Source of the DNA: Phycisphaerales bacterium
GTDB taxonomy: Bacteria > Planctomycetota > Phycisphaerae > Tepidisphaerales > Tepidisphaeraceae
Direction of reading: 5' to 3'
Assembly (NCBI GenBank): GCA_020847545.1
Contig: JADLBV010000123.1
Coordinates: 1-60,480, forward strand
Length of the DNA stretch: 60,480 bases
Under the pieces are notes generated by a model that worked only from the letters and a program-made list of their open reading frames with translations, was not told the origin of the DNA and searched no databases. The first letter of the stretch is position 1. Every line of letters begins with the position of its first letter. The position numbers were made by a program, and so were the translations under genes. This document shows, one piece after another, positions 41,721-50,112 of this stretch.

Positions 41721-42290
41721 ATGCACGACCCCGGCACCGACCCACTGTCGCCATTGGCGCATCGGATCATTCAGGAAAACGATTACGGCCGACTGGTCGT
41801 TGAATCATCCTCCGCGGCACAACAAAGCCTGGCCGATGTTTCGGCCGGGCAATTGTTGATCGCGCCCATCCGTTCGCCTCTTCATGCGCAGGCGATGCTG
41901 GCCGGGTTGTGGCTCTGGTGCGACGGGCTGGAGCAGTCGCACACCATCAGCCAGGGGATCGACGATCCCACCGGGTCGTTCTGGCACGCCATTTTGCACC
42001 GCCGCGAGGGGGATTTTTCCAACAGCAAATACTGGTACGCCCGCTGCGCCGATCATCCCGTGCTGGCCACCCTGTCGGCCCGCGCCGCCGACATCATCAA
42101 CCCCCTGCCCGCCGATAAGTTCCTGTTAAAGCTGAACTTACGTGGCTGGAACCCGGATGTATTTGTCGATCTGGTGCAACATCTGCACCACCAATCCGAT
42201 GATCCGCTGTTCGCGGCGGCTGTCGCTTTGCAACAACTGGAATGGCGAAGCCTGTTCGACCATTGCACCCGGCTGGCCGTGGGGAAATAG
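41721..42290 (+). CDS. Conserved hypothetical protein, no recognised domain
   Basis: A 189-residue soluble protein without signal peptide or membrane segment. Most conserved-looking block is about residues 75-105 (LEQSHTISQGIDDPTGSFWHAILHRREGDFSNSKYWYARC), rich in His, Trp and Arg; the pattern WHxxLHRREGDFSNxKYW recalls an uncharacterised family seen in planctomycetes and relatives, but I cannot name it. The C-terminal part is helical (VDLVQHLHHQSDDPLFAAAVALQQLEWRSLFDHC). It sits between a dioxygenase and a ceramidase-like hydrolase, so it may serve the same pathway. Confidence 0.75.
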   Translation: MHDPGTDPLSPLAHRIIQENDYGRLVVESSSAAQQSLADVSAGQLLIAPIRSPLHAQAMLAGLWLWCDGLEQSHTISQGIDDPTGSFWHAILHRREGDFSNSKYWYARCADHPVLATLSARAADIINPLPADKFLLKLNLRGWNPDVFVDLVQHLHHQSDDPLFAAAVALQQLEWRSLFDHCTRLAVGK

Positions 42291-42370
42291 ATTCCATTGA
42301 CGGGTCTGTTGTGGGGGATTACAAGCAACGCGCACAATAACATTGGCCTGGTTCCTTCAGGGATTCATCC

Positions 42371-43696
42371 ATGAAATTTGGCGTTCATCGCGTGGAGATC
42401 ACCCCTTCCTTCGCGATGCTGATGGGCGGGTATGATTCGAGGCTCGATCACTTTGATGGCGTCCATGACCCGCTGACCTTCACGGCCGTTTATCTGAACG
42501 ATGGACAACGTGAAGCGTGGATTGGATCGGCCGACCTGTGCCAGTTTCCGGATGGTCCAATTTATGAAGAAGGCATCGGATGGATCGCCAAATCGTTGAA
42601 TTGCCGGCCGGAGGCGATTTTTCTCAATGCCAGCCACACGCATGGTGGGCCTTTGATCCGTCATGAGCCGGGCGTTGAAAACCGCAGATCGCCCCTCCGC
42701 TATTCGGCCGGCAACAGGGAATTGATTCTGCGTTACTTTGATGAGCTTTGGCGGAAGATCGCGGCCGCGTTGTCGACAGCCCGCGATCAGGCCACCCCCG
42801 GCACGCTGCATTACACCCAAACGACGACTGATTTTCCGATCAATCGACGAAAAATGACCGGCCACAACGTCACCATGGCGCCCGACCCGGATGGGCCGGT
42901 GGATGATCGGCTTCGCCTGTTTGCGATAAGGGATTTGGGCGGCAAATTGCGTGTATTGCTGCCGATACTCGCCTGTCATCCGACCTCCACCAGCTCACAG
43001 CACCTGCTGACGGCCGATTTTGTGGGCGCTTGGCGTGCGGCGGTTGAGACGTCGTTGAATCACGCCGTGACATTCTCCTTTTTACAAGCCTGTGCCGGCG
43101 ATGTTCGCCCCACATACACGGCCGATGGCGACCAATGGCGGATCGTCCGGCTTGATGAATTGTCAAAAATGGTTGCGCCACTTTGTGACCAGACGCTAGC
43201 GGCCATCAATGGGCCGTGGCGTGATTGCGGGCCATTGAAATTGGCCTTTGGCGCCCGGCCGATGGAATTGCCCTGCGAAACCACCTATTCCACCCGACAA
43301 TCACTGGAAAAGCTGCAAAACGGAACCGAATGGGAAATTGATTACATGCGCGCCTGTCTGAGCCGGTTGAACAATGGCCAGGGGATCGACAAACATATTT
43401 CGTTTCGGCTGCAGGCGTTGCAACTCAATGAACAACACACCCTGCTCGGATTGAACTGTGAACCCTTGTGCGGGCTGGGGAAAGCCATCGAAACCGCATT
43501 TGGGCCGCACAATGCGGTTGTATTGGGATACACCGGCGGGTGTCTTTGTTATGTGCCCAATGATGAGGAGTTGCCGCGGGGCGGATATGAAACCGAAAGT
43601 TATCTCTGGTGTCCGACCACCGGCCCATTCAAGAGGGGCATCAATCAACGCTTCATCGATGGTTGCCGCCAGTTGATGCAGCAGCTCCATTCCTAA
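42371..43696 (+). CDS. Neutral ceramidase-like hydrolase
   Basis: A 441-residue protein resembling the N-terminal catalytic domain of neutral/alkaline ceramidase (a zinc amidase). The start FGVHRVEITPSFAMLMGGYDSR matches the family's V(G)xxxxDITPP...MxGY opening; IFLNASHTHGGPLI holds the zinc-binding His-Thr-His; LLPILACHPTSTSSQHLLTADFVGAW is the second His and catalytic-region block; FLQACAGDVRP resembles FxQGxxGDVNP. It lacks the C-terminal beta domain of true ceramidases and has no signal peptide, so a smaller sugar or amide substrate is more likely. Confidence 0.8.
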   Translation: MKFGVHRVEITPSFAMLMGGYDSRLDHFDGVHDPLTFTAVYLNDGQREAWIGSADLCQFPDGPIYEEGIGWIAKSLNCRPEAIFLNASHTHGGPLIRHEPGVENRRSPLRYSAGNRELILRYFDELWRKIAAALSTARDQATPGTLHYTQTTTDFPINRRKMTGHNVTMAPDPDGPVDDRLRLFAIRDLGGKLRVLLPILACHPTSTSSQHLLTADFVGAWRAAVETSLNHAVTFSFLQACAGDVRPTYTADGDQWRIVRLDELSKMVAPLCDQTLAAINGPWRDCGPLKLAFGARPMELPCETTYSTRQSLEKLQNGTEWEIDYMRACLSRLNNGQGIDKHISFRLQALQLNEQHTLLGLNCEPLCGLGKAIETAFGPHNAVVLGYTGGCLCYVPNDEELPRGGYETESYLWCPTTGPFKRGINQRFIDGCRQLMQQLHS

Positions 43697-43705
43697 AGAC
43701 ATCCG

Positions 43706-44647
43706 ATGAGCGAACAATCTTTGGCCAGCCCGGTTCGGAATCGGTCCAGCGCGCTGGGGTGGATCCTCGGATCGCTCTTTCTGTACGCCTTTTCTCCGTC
43801 GGTCACGATTTTTTTATCACGCCGAGGTTTGAACGCATTTGAAATGTTCTTTTTGTATTCGCTGGGGAGCGTGATTTTTCTGGCGATGGCCAATCCAATC
43901 ATCGGTCGTGGCGGCCGGACGAATAAGACCAGAGGTTCACTGTCCAAAACCGTATTGCTGGGGTTGTTTGGATATACGCTTTATTACTGCCTGTATCTGG
44001 TCGCCATGACCCGCACATCCACGGGCGGGGTGCCGATGGTGATGATGGCGAATTATCTGTGGCCATTGTTCACCTTTATTTTAATCGCACTGTGGGTGGA
44101 GCATCGGGCGGTGAGGGTGCTGGAATGGACAGGGTTGGTCATCTCAGCGGTTGGTGTTTATTTCAGCAGGGCATCCGGATTTTCATTGGACCAACTGGGC
44201 AGCCTGCAATGGCCATTGATTGCGCTGGCCGGTGCGATTGTCTGGGGGTGGTTTTCGGCCGCGACACAGAAATGGAAGATTGAGGGGATCAGCCCAATCC
44301 TGATTTACAACCTCGTGGCGGTGGTGGTCTCGGGGATTTGGATGCTGGTTCAGGGGTTTGGTCACCTGATCGAAGATCCGACAACAACCGCGATCGCCAT
44401 CGTGGCGGGTATGCTGTTTAATGCGCTGGCGACCTGTTTTTACTTCGCGGGGTTGGAACGTCGGCCAACGGCCGGCCAGTTGGCCGTGTTTAACCTGACG
44501 CCGGTGCTGGCATTGATGGTGATGGCCCTCTGGCAAAAAGTGCCGATGGGGTGGCCGGTGTGGGTTGGGGCGGTCTTGATCATCACCGGCATCATGCTGG
44601 CGCGCATGGGCCGACTGGCAATTGTCAAAAAATCGACGATGTCATGA
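43706..44647 (+). CDS. DMT superfamily (EamA) transporter
   Basis: A 313-residue inner-membrane protein with about ten helices in two EamA repeats: first repeat about residues 15-145 (LGWILGSLFLYAFSPSVTIFLSRRGLNAFEMFFLYSLGSVIFLAM ... MVMMANYLWPLFTFILIALW), second about 160-305 (LAGAIVWGWFSAATQKWKIEG ... RRPTAGQLAVFNLTPVLALMVMALW). The MANYLWPLFTFIL segment is typical. Substrate unknown. The gap after the ceramidase-like gene is 9 nt, so it is in that operon. No strong ribosome site before the ATG. Confidence 0.9.
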   Translation: MSEQSLASPVRNRSSALGWILGSLFLYAFSPSVTIFLSRRGLNAFEMFFLYSLGSVIFLAMANPIIGRGGRTNKTRGSLSKTVLLGLFGYTLYYCLYLVAMTRTSTGGVPMVMMANYLWPLFTFILIALWVEHRAVRVLEWTGLVISAVGVYFSRASGFSLDQLGSLQWPLIALAGAIVWGWFSAATQKWKIEGISPILIYNLVAVVVSGIWMLVQGFGHLIEDPTTTAIAIVAGMLFNALATCFYFAGLERRPTAGQLAVFNLTPVLALMVMALWQKVPMGWPVWVGAVLIITGIMLARMGRLAIVKKSTMS

Positions 44648-45661
44648 TCATTGTCCGGCAAGTTGCCGTGGCGTCAGTTCATTGAGCAACGGCCGGCCCG
44701 CGATCCAGCGTTCAACATTGATGACGAAGATGTCCCAGACGCGCTGGGGGAATTCCGACATCGCGGTCGAACCGGAGATGTGGGGCGTCATGATGACGTT
44801 GGGAAACTTCCATAGCGGATGATCCACAGGCATGGGATAGTAATAGTGCGTATCCAGCGCCGCCCCGGCGATCCAACCTTCGCGCAGCGCCTGCAACAAC
44901 GCCTGTTCCTGAATGATCGGCCCGCGCGCGGGGTTGAGCACAAATGCCCGGCGGGGCAATTGTTTGAGATCATCCGCGCCGACCAGGCCACGAGTCTGAT
45001 CGGTCAGCGGCATCGCGATGATCAGAAAATCGAGGCCGCTTAAAAATTCTCCCTTTTTATCCTGACCATACTCGGCATCCGGCAGCACACCCTTGGGATC
45101 GCCGGTGCCGGGAAGGACAAAATGATCGTCTCTGGGTTTGATGGGGGAGCGGGAAAAGACGTGGACTTTCAGCCCCATCGCCTTACAGAGCCGGGCCGTC
45201 TCGCGGGCCAGGCCGCCATACCCCCAGAAACCAACCGTACAGCCGCGCAACTGGCGTTGAAAGCGGGCGTCGCGGTCCCAGATGCCCGAATCCTGATGAC
45301 GGATCATGCCGCGCACATCCCGCAACAGGTTGATCATCATCGCCACGTTCCACTCGGCGATCGGGATGTCAAACACACCCGCGGCATTGCAGGCGCGGAT
45401 GCCGCGCTCATGAAGCTTGTACTCAAACAAATGGCTGTAACCGGCCGAATCGATGTGCAGCAAGCAAAGATTTTTGGCGGCATCCAGATTGGATGGAGCG
45501 GACGAGGAGAAAAGAATCTCGACCTTCCCGGCCTCCTCCACGGGCAATGCCCACGAATCTCCCTCGCTTGGCGGAATCACCGTCAGATGAACATTGGGCA
45601 ATTCCCGCAGGCGTTCCAGCCCCGGCGCATAAATCGCGTGGTGAATGCAGACGTTTGGCAT
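44648..45661 (-). CDS. D-2-hydroxyacid dehydrogenase family protein with altered catalytic Glu
   Basis: A 337-residue NAD(P)-binding oxidoreductase. Rossmann motif GFWGYGGLARETARL (about residue 142), catalytic Arg in LNPARGPII and catalytic His in TPHISGST are in place. The third catalytic residue, the Glu of the usual ALDVFxxEPLP segment, is replaced: the sequence reads ALDTHYYYPMPVDHPLW, with Tyr where Glu is expected. Such enzymes may still reduce keto acids or may have another role. It follows the enolase-like gene by 18 nt on the same strand. Its stop lies 1 bp from the DMT transporter stop (convergent). Confidence 0.88.
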   Translation of the reverse strand: MPNVCIHHAIYAPGLERLRELPNVHLTVIPPSEGDSWALPVEEAGKVEILFSSSAPSNLDAAKNLCLLHIDSAGYSHLFEYKLHERGIRACNAAGVFDIPIAEWNVAMMINLLRDVRGMIRHQDSGIWDRDARFQRQLRGCTVGFWGYGGLARETARLCKAMGLKVHVFSRSPIKPRDDHFVLPGTGDPKGVLPDAEYGQDKKGEFLSGLDFLIIAMPLTDQTRGLVGADDLKQLPRRAFVLNPARGPIIQEQALLQALREGWIAGAALDTHYYYPMPVDHPLWKFPNVIMTPHISGSTAMSEFPQRVWDIFVINVERWIAGRPLLNELTPRQLAGQ

Positions 45662-45679
45662 GTTGTGAAAATCCGTTGA

Positions 45680-46894
45680 TCAGTCTATGAGAACCTTGCC
45701 CGGAACGCTGTTAAATTCCCCGCTGCCGGGCACGAAGGGGAATTTTTTCTTGATGGCATCGGTCAATTGGATCCCCAAACCGGGCGTTTGCGGCGGCAAC
45801 ACCCGGCCATCACGCATGACGAGCGAATCGCCGATGATTTCGCTGTGCAGCGGACCATAGGCGGGTGCGATTTCAAGGATGCAGGTGTTGGCGGCGGCGA
45901 AACCGCAATGGATATTCTGCATCAACGACCCGCCGGCCCCCCAGGCGTGGGTGGCGACTTTTCGGCCGCGACTTTCGAGCATGGCGGCGACTTTCATGAA
46001 CTGTTCCAGCCCGCCCGTAAAAGAGGCATCAGGCTGGCCAATGTCGAAGCAATCCCGCTCGGCGAAAACCCGCCATTCATAGGTTGTGGTCAGACATTCC
46101 CCACCGGCGATGGGGATCGAGGTGCTTTTGCACAATTCGGCATAACCCCAGGGGTCGGTATAGTGCAACGGTTCTTCAAAGAAAAAGAGATTATACGGCT
46201 CGAGCGCCCGCGCCACCGCAATGGCGGTGGAGACATCCCATGTGTCGGTTGGGCTGTTGCCCATGTGTCCATCGAGCATGATCGCCACATCGTCGCCGGC
46301 GTGTCGGCGCATGAACTGGAGCTTGTCGGCTTCAAATTCGGCGCAGGCGGCCGGACCTTTGGGGGATTGAAACCCTCCATCGGAATCGTGACCGCCCACC
46401 CCTACCTTCAGTCCACGAAATCCCAGCGAGAGATATAAATCCATCTTCTGGGCCAGCTTTTCCTTGGGATAGTTGCTCGGTCCGCCGGTGGCGTAGGCGG
46501 GCAGCGAATCGTGTTTGCGGCCGCCGAGCAGCTCATAAACCGGCAATTTGAGTGATTTGCCCTTCAAATCCCACAATGCCGCCTCGATGCCGTTGAGGAC
46601 AATCGCCCCCAGTCCCACCCGGCACCAGAAGTTGCCGCACTGATACATCCGGCTCCACAACTCGGAAATGTTATCCACCGACTGCCCCACCAGGATCGGC
46701 TCAAAAAATCGCACGATCTCCGGAACCATTTCCGGGCAGAAATAGCCGCCATATGTTTCCCCCAGCCCGATCAACCCCGCATCGGTGTGAATTTCGATAA
46801 ACGCCGCGCTGCGCCGTTTGCGGGCCTCTGAAAGGAAAGGATCGTTCGTGCAGGGACCGGTCAGAAGTACGGTTTGAACCGAGGTAATTTTCAT
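45680..46894 (-). CDS. Mandelate racemase / muconate lactonizing enzyme family protein
   Basis: A 404-residue enolase-superfamily enzyme. N-terminal capping domain (KITSVQTVLLTGPC, then HTDAGLIGLGETYGG), barrel with FRGLKVGVGG, metal ligands Asp in AIMLDGHMGN, Glu in LFFFEEPLHY and Glu in IAGGECLTT, plus IGQPDASFTGGLEQF and the His in KVATHAWGAGG that suggests a general base as in racemase or sugar-acid dehydratase members. Likely acts on a sugar acid. The ATG at 46894 is preferred to an upstream ORF start at 46966 because family alignment begins there; no clear Shine-Dalgarno. Forms an operon with the D-2-hydroxyacid dehydrogenase-like gene. Confidence 0.9.
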   Translation of the reverse strand: MKITSVQTVLLTGPCTNDPFLSEARKRRSAAFIEIHTDAGLIGLGETYGGYFCPEMVPEIVRFFEPILVGQSVDNISELWSRMYQCGNFWCRVGLGAIVLNGIEAALWDLKGKSLKLPVYELLGGRKHDSLPAYATGGPSNYPKEKLAQKMDLYLSLGFRGLKVGVGGHDSDGGFQSPKGPAACAEFEADKLQFMRRHAGDDVAIMLDGHMGNSPTDTWDVSTAIAVARALEPYNLFFFEEPLHYTDPWGYAELCKSTSIPIAGGECLTTTYEWRVFAERDCFDIGQPDASFTGGLEQFMKVAAMLESRGRKVATHAWGAGGSLMQNIHCGFAAANTCILEIAPAYGPLHSEIIGDSLVMRDGRVLPPQTPGLGIQLTDAIKKKFPFVPGSGEFNSVPGKVLID

Positions 46895-46974
46895 CAGTAC
46901 GAGCTTACAGACAATGAAATTGAACTTCCAATTCGATGGATCAAGGCTGACCGCGATGAGGATCAAAGGTCAAA

Positions 46975-47574
46975 TTATTCTTCGATGACGGTCACAGGCA
47001 GTCGTTGACGGCCCCATTTGAGGGCTTCCTGGTGGGTGGGGAAGTAGACATCCAGACGGTTTCCCTTGATGGCGCCGCCGCGGTCGAGGACCGGGACAAT
47101 CTGGCCGCCGTGGTAGCCGGGGATGCTCAGTTGGGTGCCAAACGGGAGCAATCGCGTGTCGGCGGCGACGAATCGGCCATTGTTGTGGCCGACCGTTTTG
47201 CCGCTGGCGGTGATGCCGGCGGCCTGTTCGCCGCAGCATTTGGTGCAGGGGCAATAGGCGGTCACTTCCATCCAGATAATGTGTCTGCGGGGTGTGTTGG
47301 ATGAATCAACCGCCGCCATGGGGAGCATGGAAGCGCCCGACAGGATTTTATGGTCGGCTTCGGGGATGATCGATTCCATCTGTTCGGGGGCCACAGCGGG
47401 CTGATCCATGGCCGGTATAGCCGGTTGGTTGGCCCACGAGACCCCGGCGTGGTGATCGATCAATTGGACAATCGCCTCGCCGGCGATGCCGATGGCCAAT
47501 GCCGCGCACAGCCCCAGCAACAGCCGCCGGGCCAGTCGTTGAATCGCGTTGGTTGGTGTGCCATTTTCCAGCAA
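46975..47574 (-). CDS. 3D domain (RlpA-like barrel) protein
   Basis: A 199-residue membrane-anchored or secreted protein. N-terminal hydrophobic segment (LLLGLCAALAIGIAGEAIVQLI), a linker, then a 3D domain at about residues 95-199: EVTAYCPCTKCCGEQAAGITASGKTVG, RFVAADTRLLPFGTQLSIPGYHGGQIVPVLDRGGAIKGNRLDVYFPTHQEAL. The Asp residues in AADT, LDRGG and RLDVYF are the three that name the domain; related proteins (MltA, stationary-phase survival proteins) act on peptidoglycan. The start is probably TTG at 47574 with AGGTGA just upstream; no ATG in frame precedes the membrane segment. Confidence 0.88.
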   Translation of the reverse strand: MLENGTPTNAIQRLARRLLLGLCAALAIGIAGEAIVQLIDHHAGVSWANQPAIPAMDQPAVAPEQMESIIPEADHKILSGASMLPMAAVDSSNTPRRHIIWMEVTAYCPCTKCCGEQAAGITASGKTVGHNNGRFVAADTRLLPFGTQLSIPGYHGGQIVPVLDRGGAIKGNRLDVYFPTHQEALKWGRQRLPVTVIEE

Positions 47575-47890
47575 AAGTCACCTGTCAGTGGTAAGAGTCC
47601 ATGGCGACTATAGCTGATACCCAAACAGTCGGCGGAGAAAAATTCAAGCCCAAAGCGGCCTTCCGCCGATCTGTAACAGTTATCCCTTCTATGCGGATCG
47701 CCACCCGGCGTCAATGGCCAATAAATCGGGTTTTGGGTTATCGGACCTGACGACCGGGCGTTGGCAGTCGGCGGGATGCGGGTTTTCCGCTTGTAGGGGA
47801 TGTTGCCGCCAATCAACGATATCGCTGACAATAATTTCCACTCCGGCTCGTTGTAGTGGGTGAATGAAACCCATTTACAAAGGAGCAAAC
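47575..47890. other. Intergenic region, divergent 3D-domain and Spy-like genes
   Basis: A 316-bp gap without a convincing gene. It must hold the two divergent promoters, which I could not place. The last 40 bp contain a hairpin (47851-47880) directly before the Spy-like ribosome site. Nothing else of note was seen. Confidence 0.6.
47851..47880 (+). promoter_or_regulatory. Hairpin next to the Spy-like ribosome binding site
   Basis: TTGTAGTGGGT and ACCCATTTACAA pair (one bulge) around a 7-nt loop, ending on the base before AGGAG (47881-47885). In RNA this stem would sit against the ribosome site of the gene at 47891 and could modulate its translation; as DNA it could be an operator. Confidence 0.5.
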
Positions 47891-48682
47891 ATGTTGGAAT
47901 TCATTCGCAATCCCAGAAAGATGTTGCCAGCCGTGCTGGCGGTGGTTTTGGCGGCGCCGGTGGCGGTTTGGGCCGAAGCGCCCTCCACCCAGCCGGACCA
48001 GTCAAACACGCCCAACCATCGACACCACGAGGGCCGCAAGGATCGTAAACGACAGCACAATCCAGGCATAATGCTGGATCGGATGCACGAGACGATCAAC
48101 AGCTTGGATCTCTCCGCGGACCAGAAAACGCAGGTGGACGCCATTTTCACGCAGGCCAAGAGTGATTTTGAGGCGATGCGGGAAAAATGGGAAAAGGATG
48201 ATGTGAAGCCCGGCGATCGCATGAAAGAGGGGCGAGAATTCATGAAGGCCCTGAACAAAAAGGTTGAAGCGGTACTGACCGATCAACAGAAGGAAGCACT
48301 CAAGAAAAAGCGCCAGGAATGGGCGGAAAACCGCAAGGGACGCGGCGAAAGAGGAGATCGCCAAGGCCCGTCGCCCATGGCGATCGAACGGCTGCAAAAG
48401 GCCCTGGACCAGTTGAATCTGACCGACGATCAGAAACAACAGGTCAAGACGGTGCTGGATGAAACGCGCACAAAGCTAAAAGCCCTGCACGAAGAAAGTG
48501 GCGGCGATCGTGAAGCGATGCACGAAAAAGGCCGCAAGATCATCGAAGAAGCGAGGGATCGCATCAACAGCATCCTGACCCCCGAACAGCGGGAAAAACT
48601 CAAGGAAATGCGGGAGAAACGCCGGTCCCATCATGGTGACAAGGGCAAAGACGCCCCGGCCGAAGATTCTTCCAAAACCTGA
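47891..48682 (+). CDS. Spy/CpxP-like LTxxQ periplasmic protein
   Basis: A 263-residue exported, very charged, all-helical protein. Signal peptide at residues 1-27 (MLPAVLAVVLAAPVAVWAEA). Two related helical units follow: one with SLDLSADQKTQVDAIFTQAK and VLTDQQKEALKKKRQ, another with QLNLTDDQKQQVKTVLDETR and ILTPEQREKLKEMREK, each with a pair of LTxxQ-like motifs. This matches the Spy/CpxP fold duplicated once; such proteins are periplasmic chaperones or envelope-stress sensors. The ATG at 47891 has AGGAG 5 nt upstream. A strong terminator follows at 48709. Confidence 0.82.
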   Translation: MLEFIRNPRKMLPAVLAVVLAAPVAVWAEAPSTQPDQSNTPNHRHHEGRKDRKRQHNPGIMLDRMHETINSLDLSADQKTQVDAIFTQAKSDFEAMREKWEKDDVKPGDRMKEGREFMKALNKKVEAVLTDQQKEALKKKRQEWAENRKGRGERGDRQGPSPMAIERLQKALDQLNLTDDQKQQVKTVLDETRTKLKALHEESGGDREAMHEKGRKIIEEARDRINSILTPEQREKLKEMREKRRSHHGDKGKDAPAEDSSKT

Positions 48683-48708
48683 TCATTCCACTGATCTGTG
48701 TGCCCTCC

Positions 48709-48747
48709 GGGGGACGGACAAAAAATGTTCGTCCCCCTCTTTTTTTG
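48709..48747 (+). terminator. Rho-independent terminator after the Spy-like gene
   Basis: Arms GGGGGACGGACA (48709-48720) and TGTTCGTCCCCC (48726-48737) pair at 11 of 12 positions across an A5 loop and are followed by TCTTTTTTT. It lies 26 nt after the Spy-like stop and is the clearest intrinsic terminator in the window. Confidence 0.88.
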
Positions 48748-48871
48748 CGCCGAAATGGCCCAATTATCGGACGAACCGGAAGTTTTTGTCGGATTGGTTT
48801 GGCATCGGGCCAAATTGAATCGTAGGGTTAGGTCCGCTTCATAACTTCTTATCGCCACGGGCCGTCGCAAT

Positions 48872-48887
48872 GCCCCTGAAAAGGGGC
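48872..48887 (+). other. GAAA-capped hairpin in the leader of the PilZ-like gene
   Basis: GCCCCT and AGGGGC enclose a GAAA tetraloop, a very stable RNA hairpin 12 nt before the AGGAG ribosome site of the gene at 48913. The flanks do not match the c-di-GMP-I riboswitch core, so only the hairpin is claimed. Confidence 0.5.
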
Positions 48888-48912
48888 GGCGGCGGCTCCA
48901 GGAGTATGTTCG

Positions 48913-49323
48913 ATGGTATTGGTGGATTCGATGGGAACAGCCCAAGTTGATGGTGGACTCGAATGGCCGGCCGAGTTGGATTTTATCCTCTCGGCATTGG
49001 AGGCCGGCCAGTCAAGCCGGCACAAACAGCGGTCGATGGCGCGCAAGTTGTATCGCGTCAAGGCGGCGCTGCGGCTCTTCGCGGATGGGCCGTTGGAGCC
49101 TCGCGCCCTCTTCACGCGCGATGTCAGCCGACGAAGTCTGGGTTTTGTGACCCAGCACCAATTGCCGTTGGGATATGGGGGCATCCTGGAATTGCCGGCG
49201 CCCGATGGACGGTTGCTGCGCATTGATTGCACGCTGTTGCGCTGCCGGGAGGCGGTGCGGGGATGGTTTGAAGGGGCGGTTTATTTCAACCGTGAACAGT
49301 TCGGATTTGGTTTGATCCCGTAA
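48913..49323 (+). CDS. PilZ-like domain protein
   Basis: A 136-residue protein. After a helical N-terminus rich in charged residues (RHKQRSMARKLYRVKAALRLF), the sequence LFTRDVSRRSLGFVTQHQLPLGYGGILELP has the PilZ pattern (D/N)-x-S-x-x-G(-like)-F then a beta strand, and ends in VRGWFEGAVYFNREQFGFGL. PilZ domains bind cyclic di-GMP through an RxxxR plus D/NxSxxG; here the canonical Gly of SxxG reads Ser-Leu-Gly (SRRSLG), so binding is not certain. AGGAG lies 8 nt before the ATG. It may link to the pilus genes at 29-39 kb. Confidence 0.6.
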   Translation: MVLVDSMGTAQVDGGLEWPAELDFILSALEAGQSSRHKQRSMARKLYRVKAALRLFADGPLEPRALFTRDVSRRSLGFVTQHQLPLGYGGILELPAPDGRLLRIDCTLLRCREAVRGWFEGAVYFNREQFGFGLIP

Positions 49324-49342
49324 ATAAACCAGGAAACCAACC

Positions 49343-49969
49343 TCACCCGGCCTGTTCAAAGGCCCGGCGGATGGCGGTTTGTTCATCAACCTTGTTGCGC
49401 CCATGATCGGTAATTCGGTCGTAGGCTTCGCCGACCCTGCCGGCATGGGCGGGGGTGGATTTCATGTAACGGTCGCAGGCCTGTTGCACCCATTCATTGA
49501 CGACCCGCTGGAGTTCCTCATCGCTCAAACCGCCGGCGTCGATTGTTTTGCCAACCAGTGACTGGGCGGCCTGAAGGGCATCGGGGCGGGCGGTGTTGTT
49601 GTAGATCGTCTGGCCAATCTGTTTGTGCCCTTCTTCGTGGGCATTCAGCTTTTGGGTGGATTTTTTGGGTAGCCAAATGGTGATCGACAGGCTGATGTTC
49701 ATGCGCACGTTCGTGATGGTCACGCGGTCCGCACCCTCCCCCTGCGAGCGGGTGTAACTGACCTCGGCGGAGCAACCGTAATTAAATTCGGTGAAGGCCG
49801 CCTCGCCGGGTTTTAACGGGGGCATGTCGGCGGGTGGATGCTTCGGATCGAACGTCCTGCGTTGCAATTGAACAACTGACTGGACTACATCAACCGCCGG
49901 ATCGGCCGCGAACGCGCCGCCAGCCAACATCCAGACCATCAGGATGGATATAATCGCCCGCCGCATCAT
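49343..49969 (-). CDS. Secreted HEEGH protein (DUF922-like putative metalloprotease)
   Basis: A 208-residue exported protein with signal peptide (AIISILMVWMLAGGAFAA). The middle part has beta strands with FTEFNYGCSAEVSYTRSQG, then LPKKSTQKLNAHEEGHKQIGQTIYNNTA with an HExxH motif, followed by a helical C-terminus. DUF922 proteins pair an HExxH helix with an upstream beta sheet in the same way. Its substrate is unknown. GGAGA precedes the start. It converges on the PilZ-like gene, 19 bp apart. Confidence 0.6.
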   Translation of the reverse strand: MMRRAIISILMVWMLAGGAFAADPAVDVVQSVVQLQRRTFDPKHPPADMPPLKPGEAAFTEFNYGCSAEVSYTRSQGEGADRVTITNVRMNISLSITIWLPKKSTQKLNAHEEGHKQIGQTIYNNTARPDALQAAQSLVGKTIDAGGLSDEELQRVVNEWVQQACDRYMKSTPAHAGRVGEAYDRITDHGRNKVDEQTAIRRAFEQAG

Positions 49970-50112
49970 TCTCCGAATTCATTCAATCGTAGGCACATTA
50001 CCCAATTGCCGCCGACCGGCAACCGACATCCGCTTGTGAATCAATCAATTTGACAATAAAATCCTGAAATTGCATCACCGGGGGATAATTTTTTCATTGG
50101 AACAGACACCCT

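Noticed and set aside
48840-48912. Possible c-di-GMP-I (GEMM) riboswitch before the PilZ-like gene
   Set aside because: The GAAA-capped stem is present but the conserved GACGCAAAGC segment after it and the receptor helix are not; the order of CGCAA relative to the stem is wrong.
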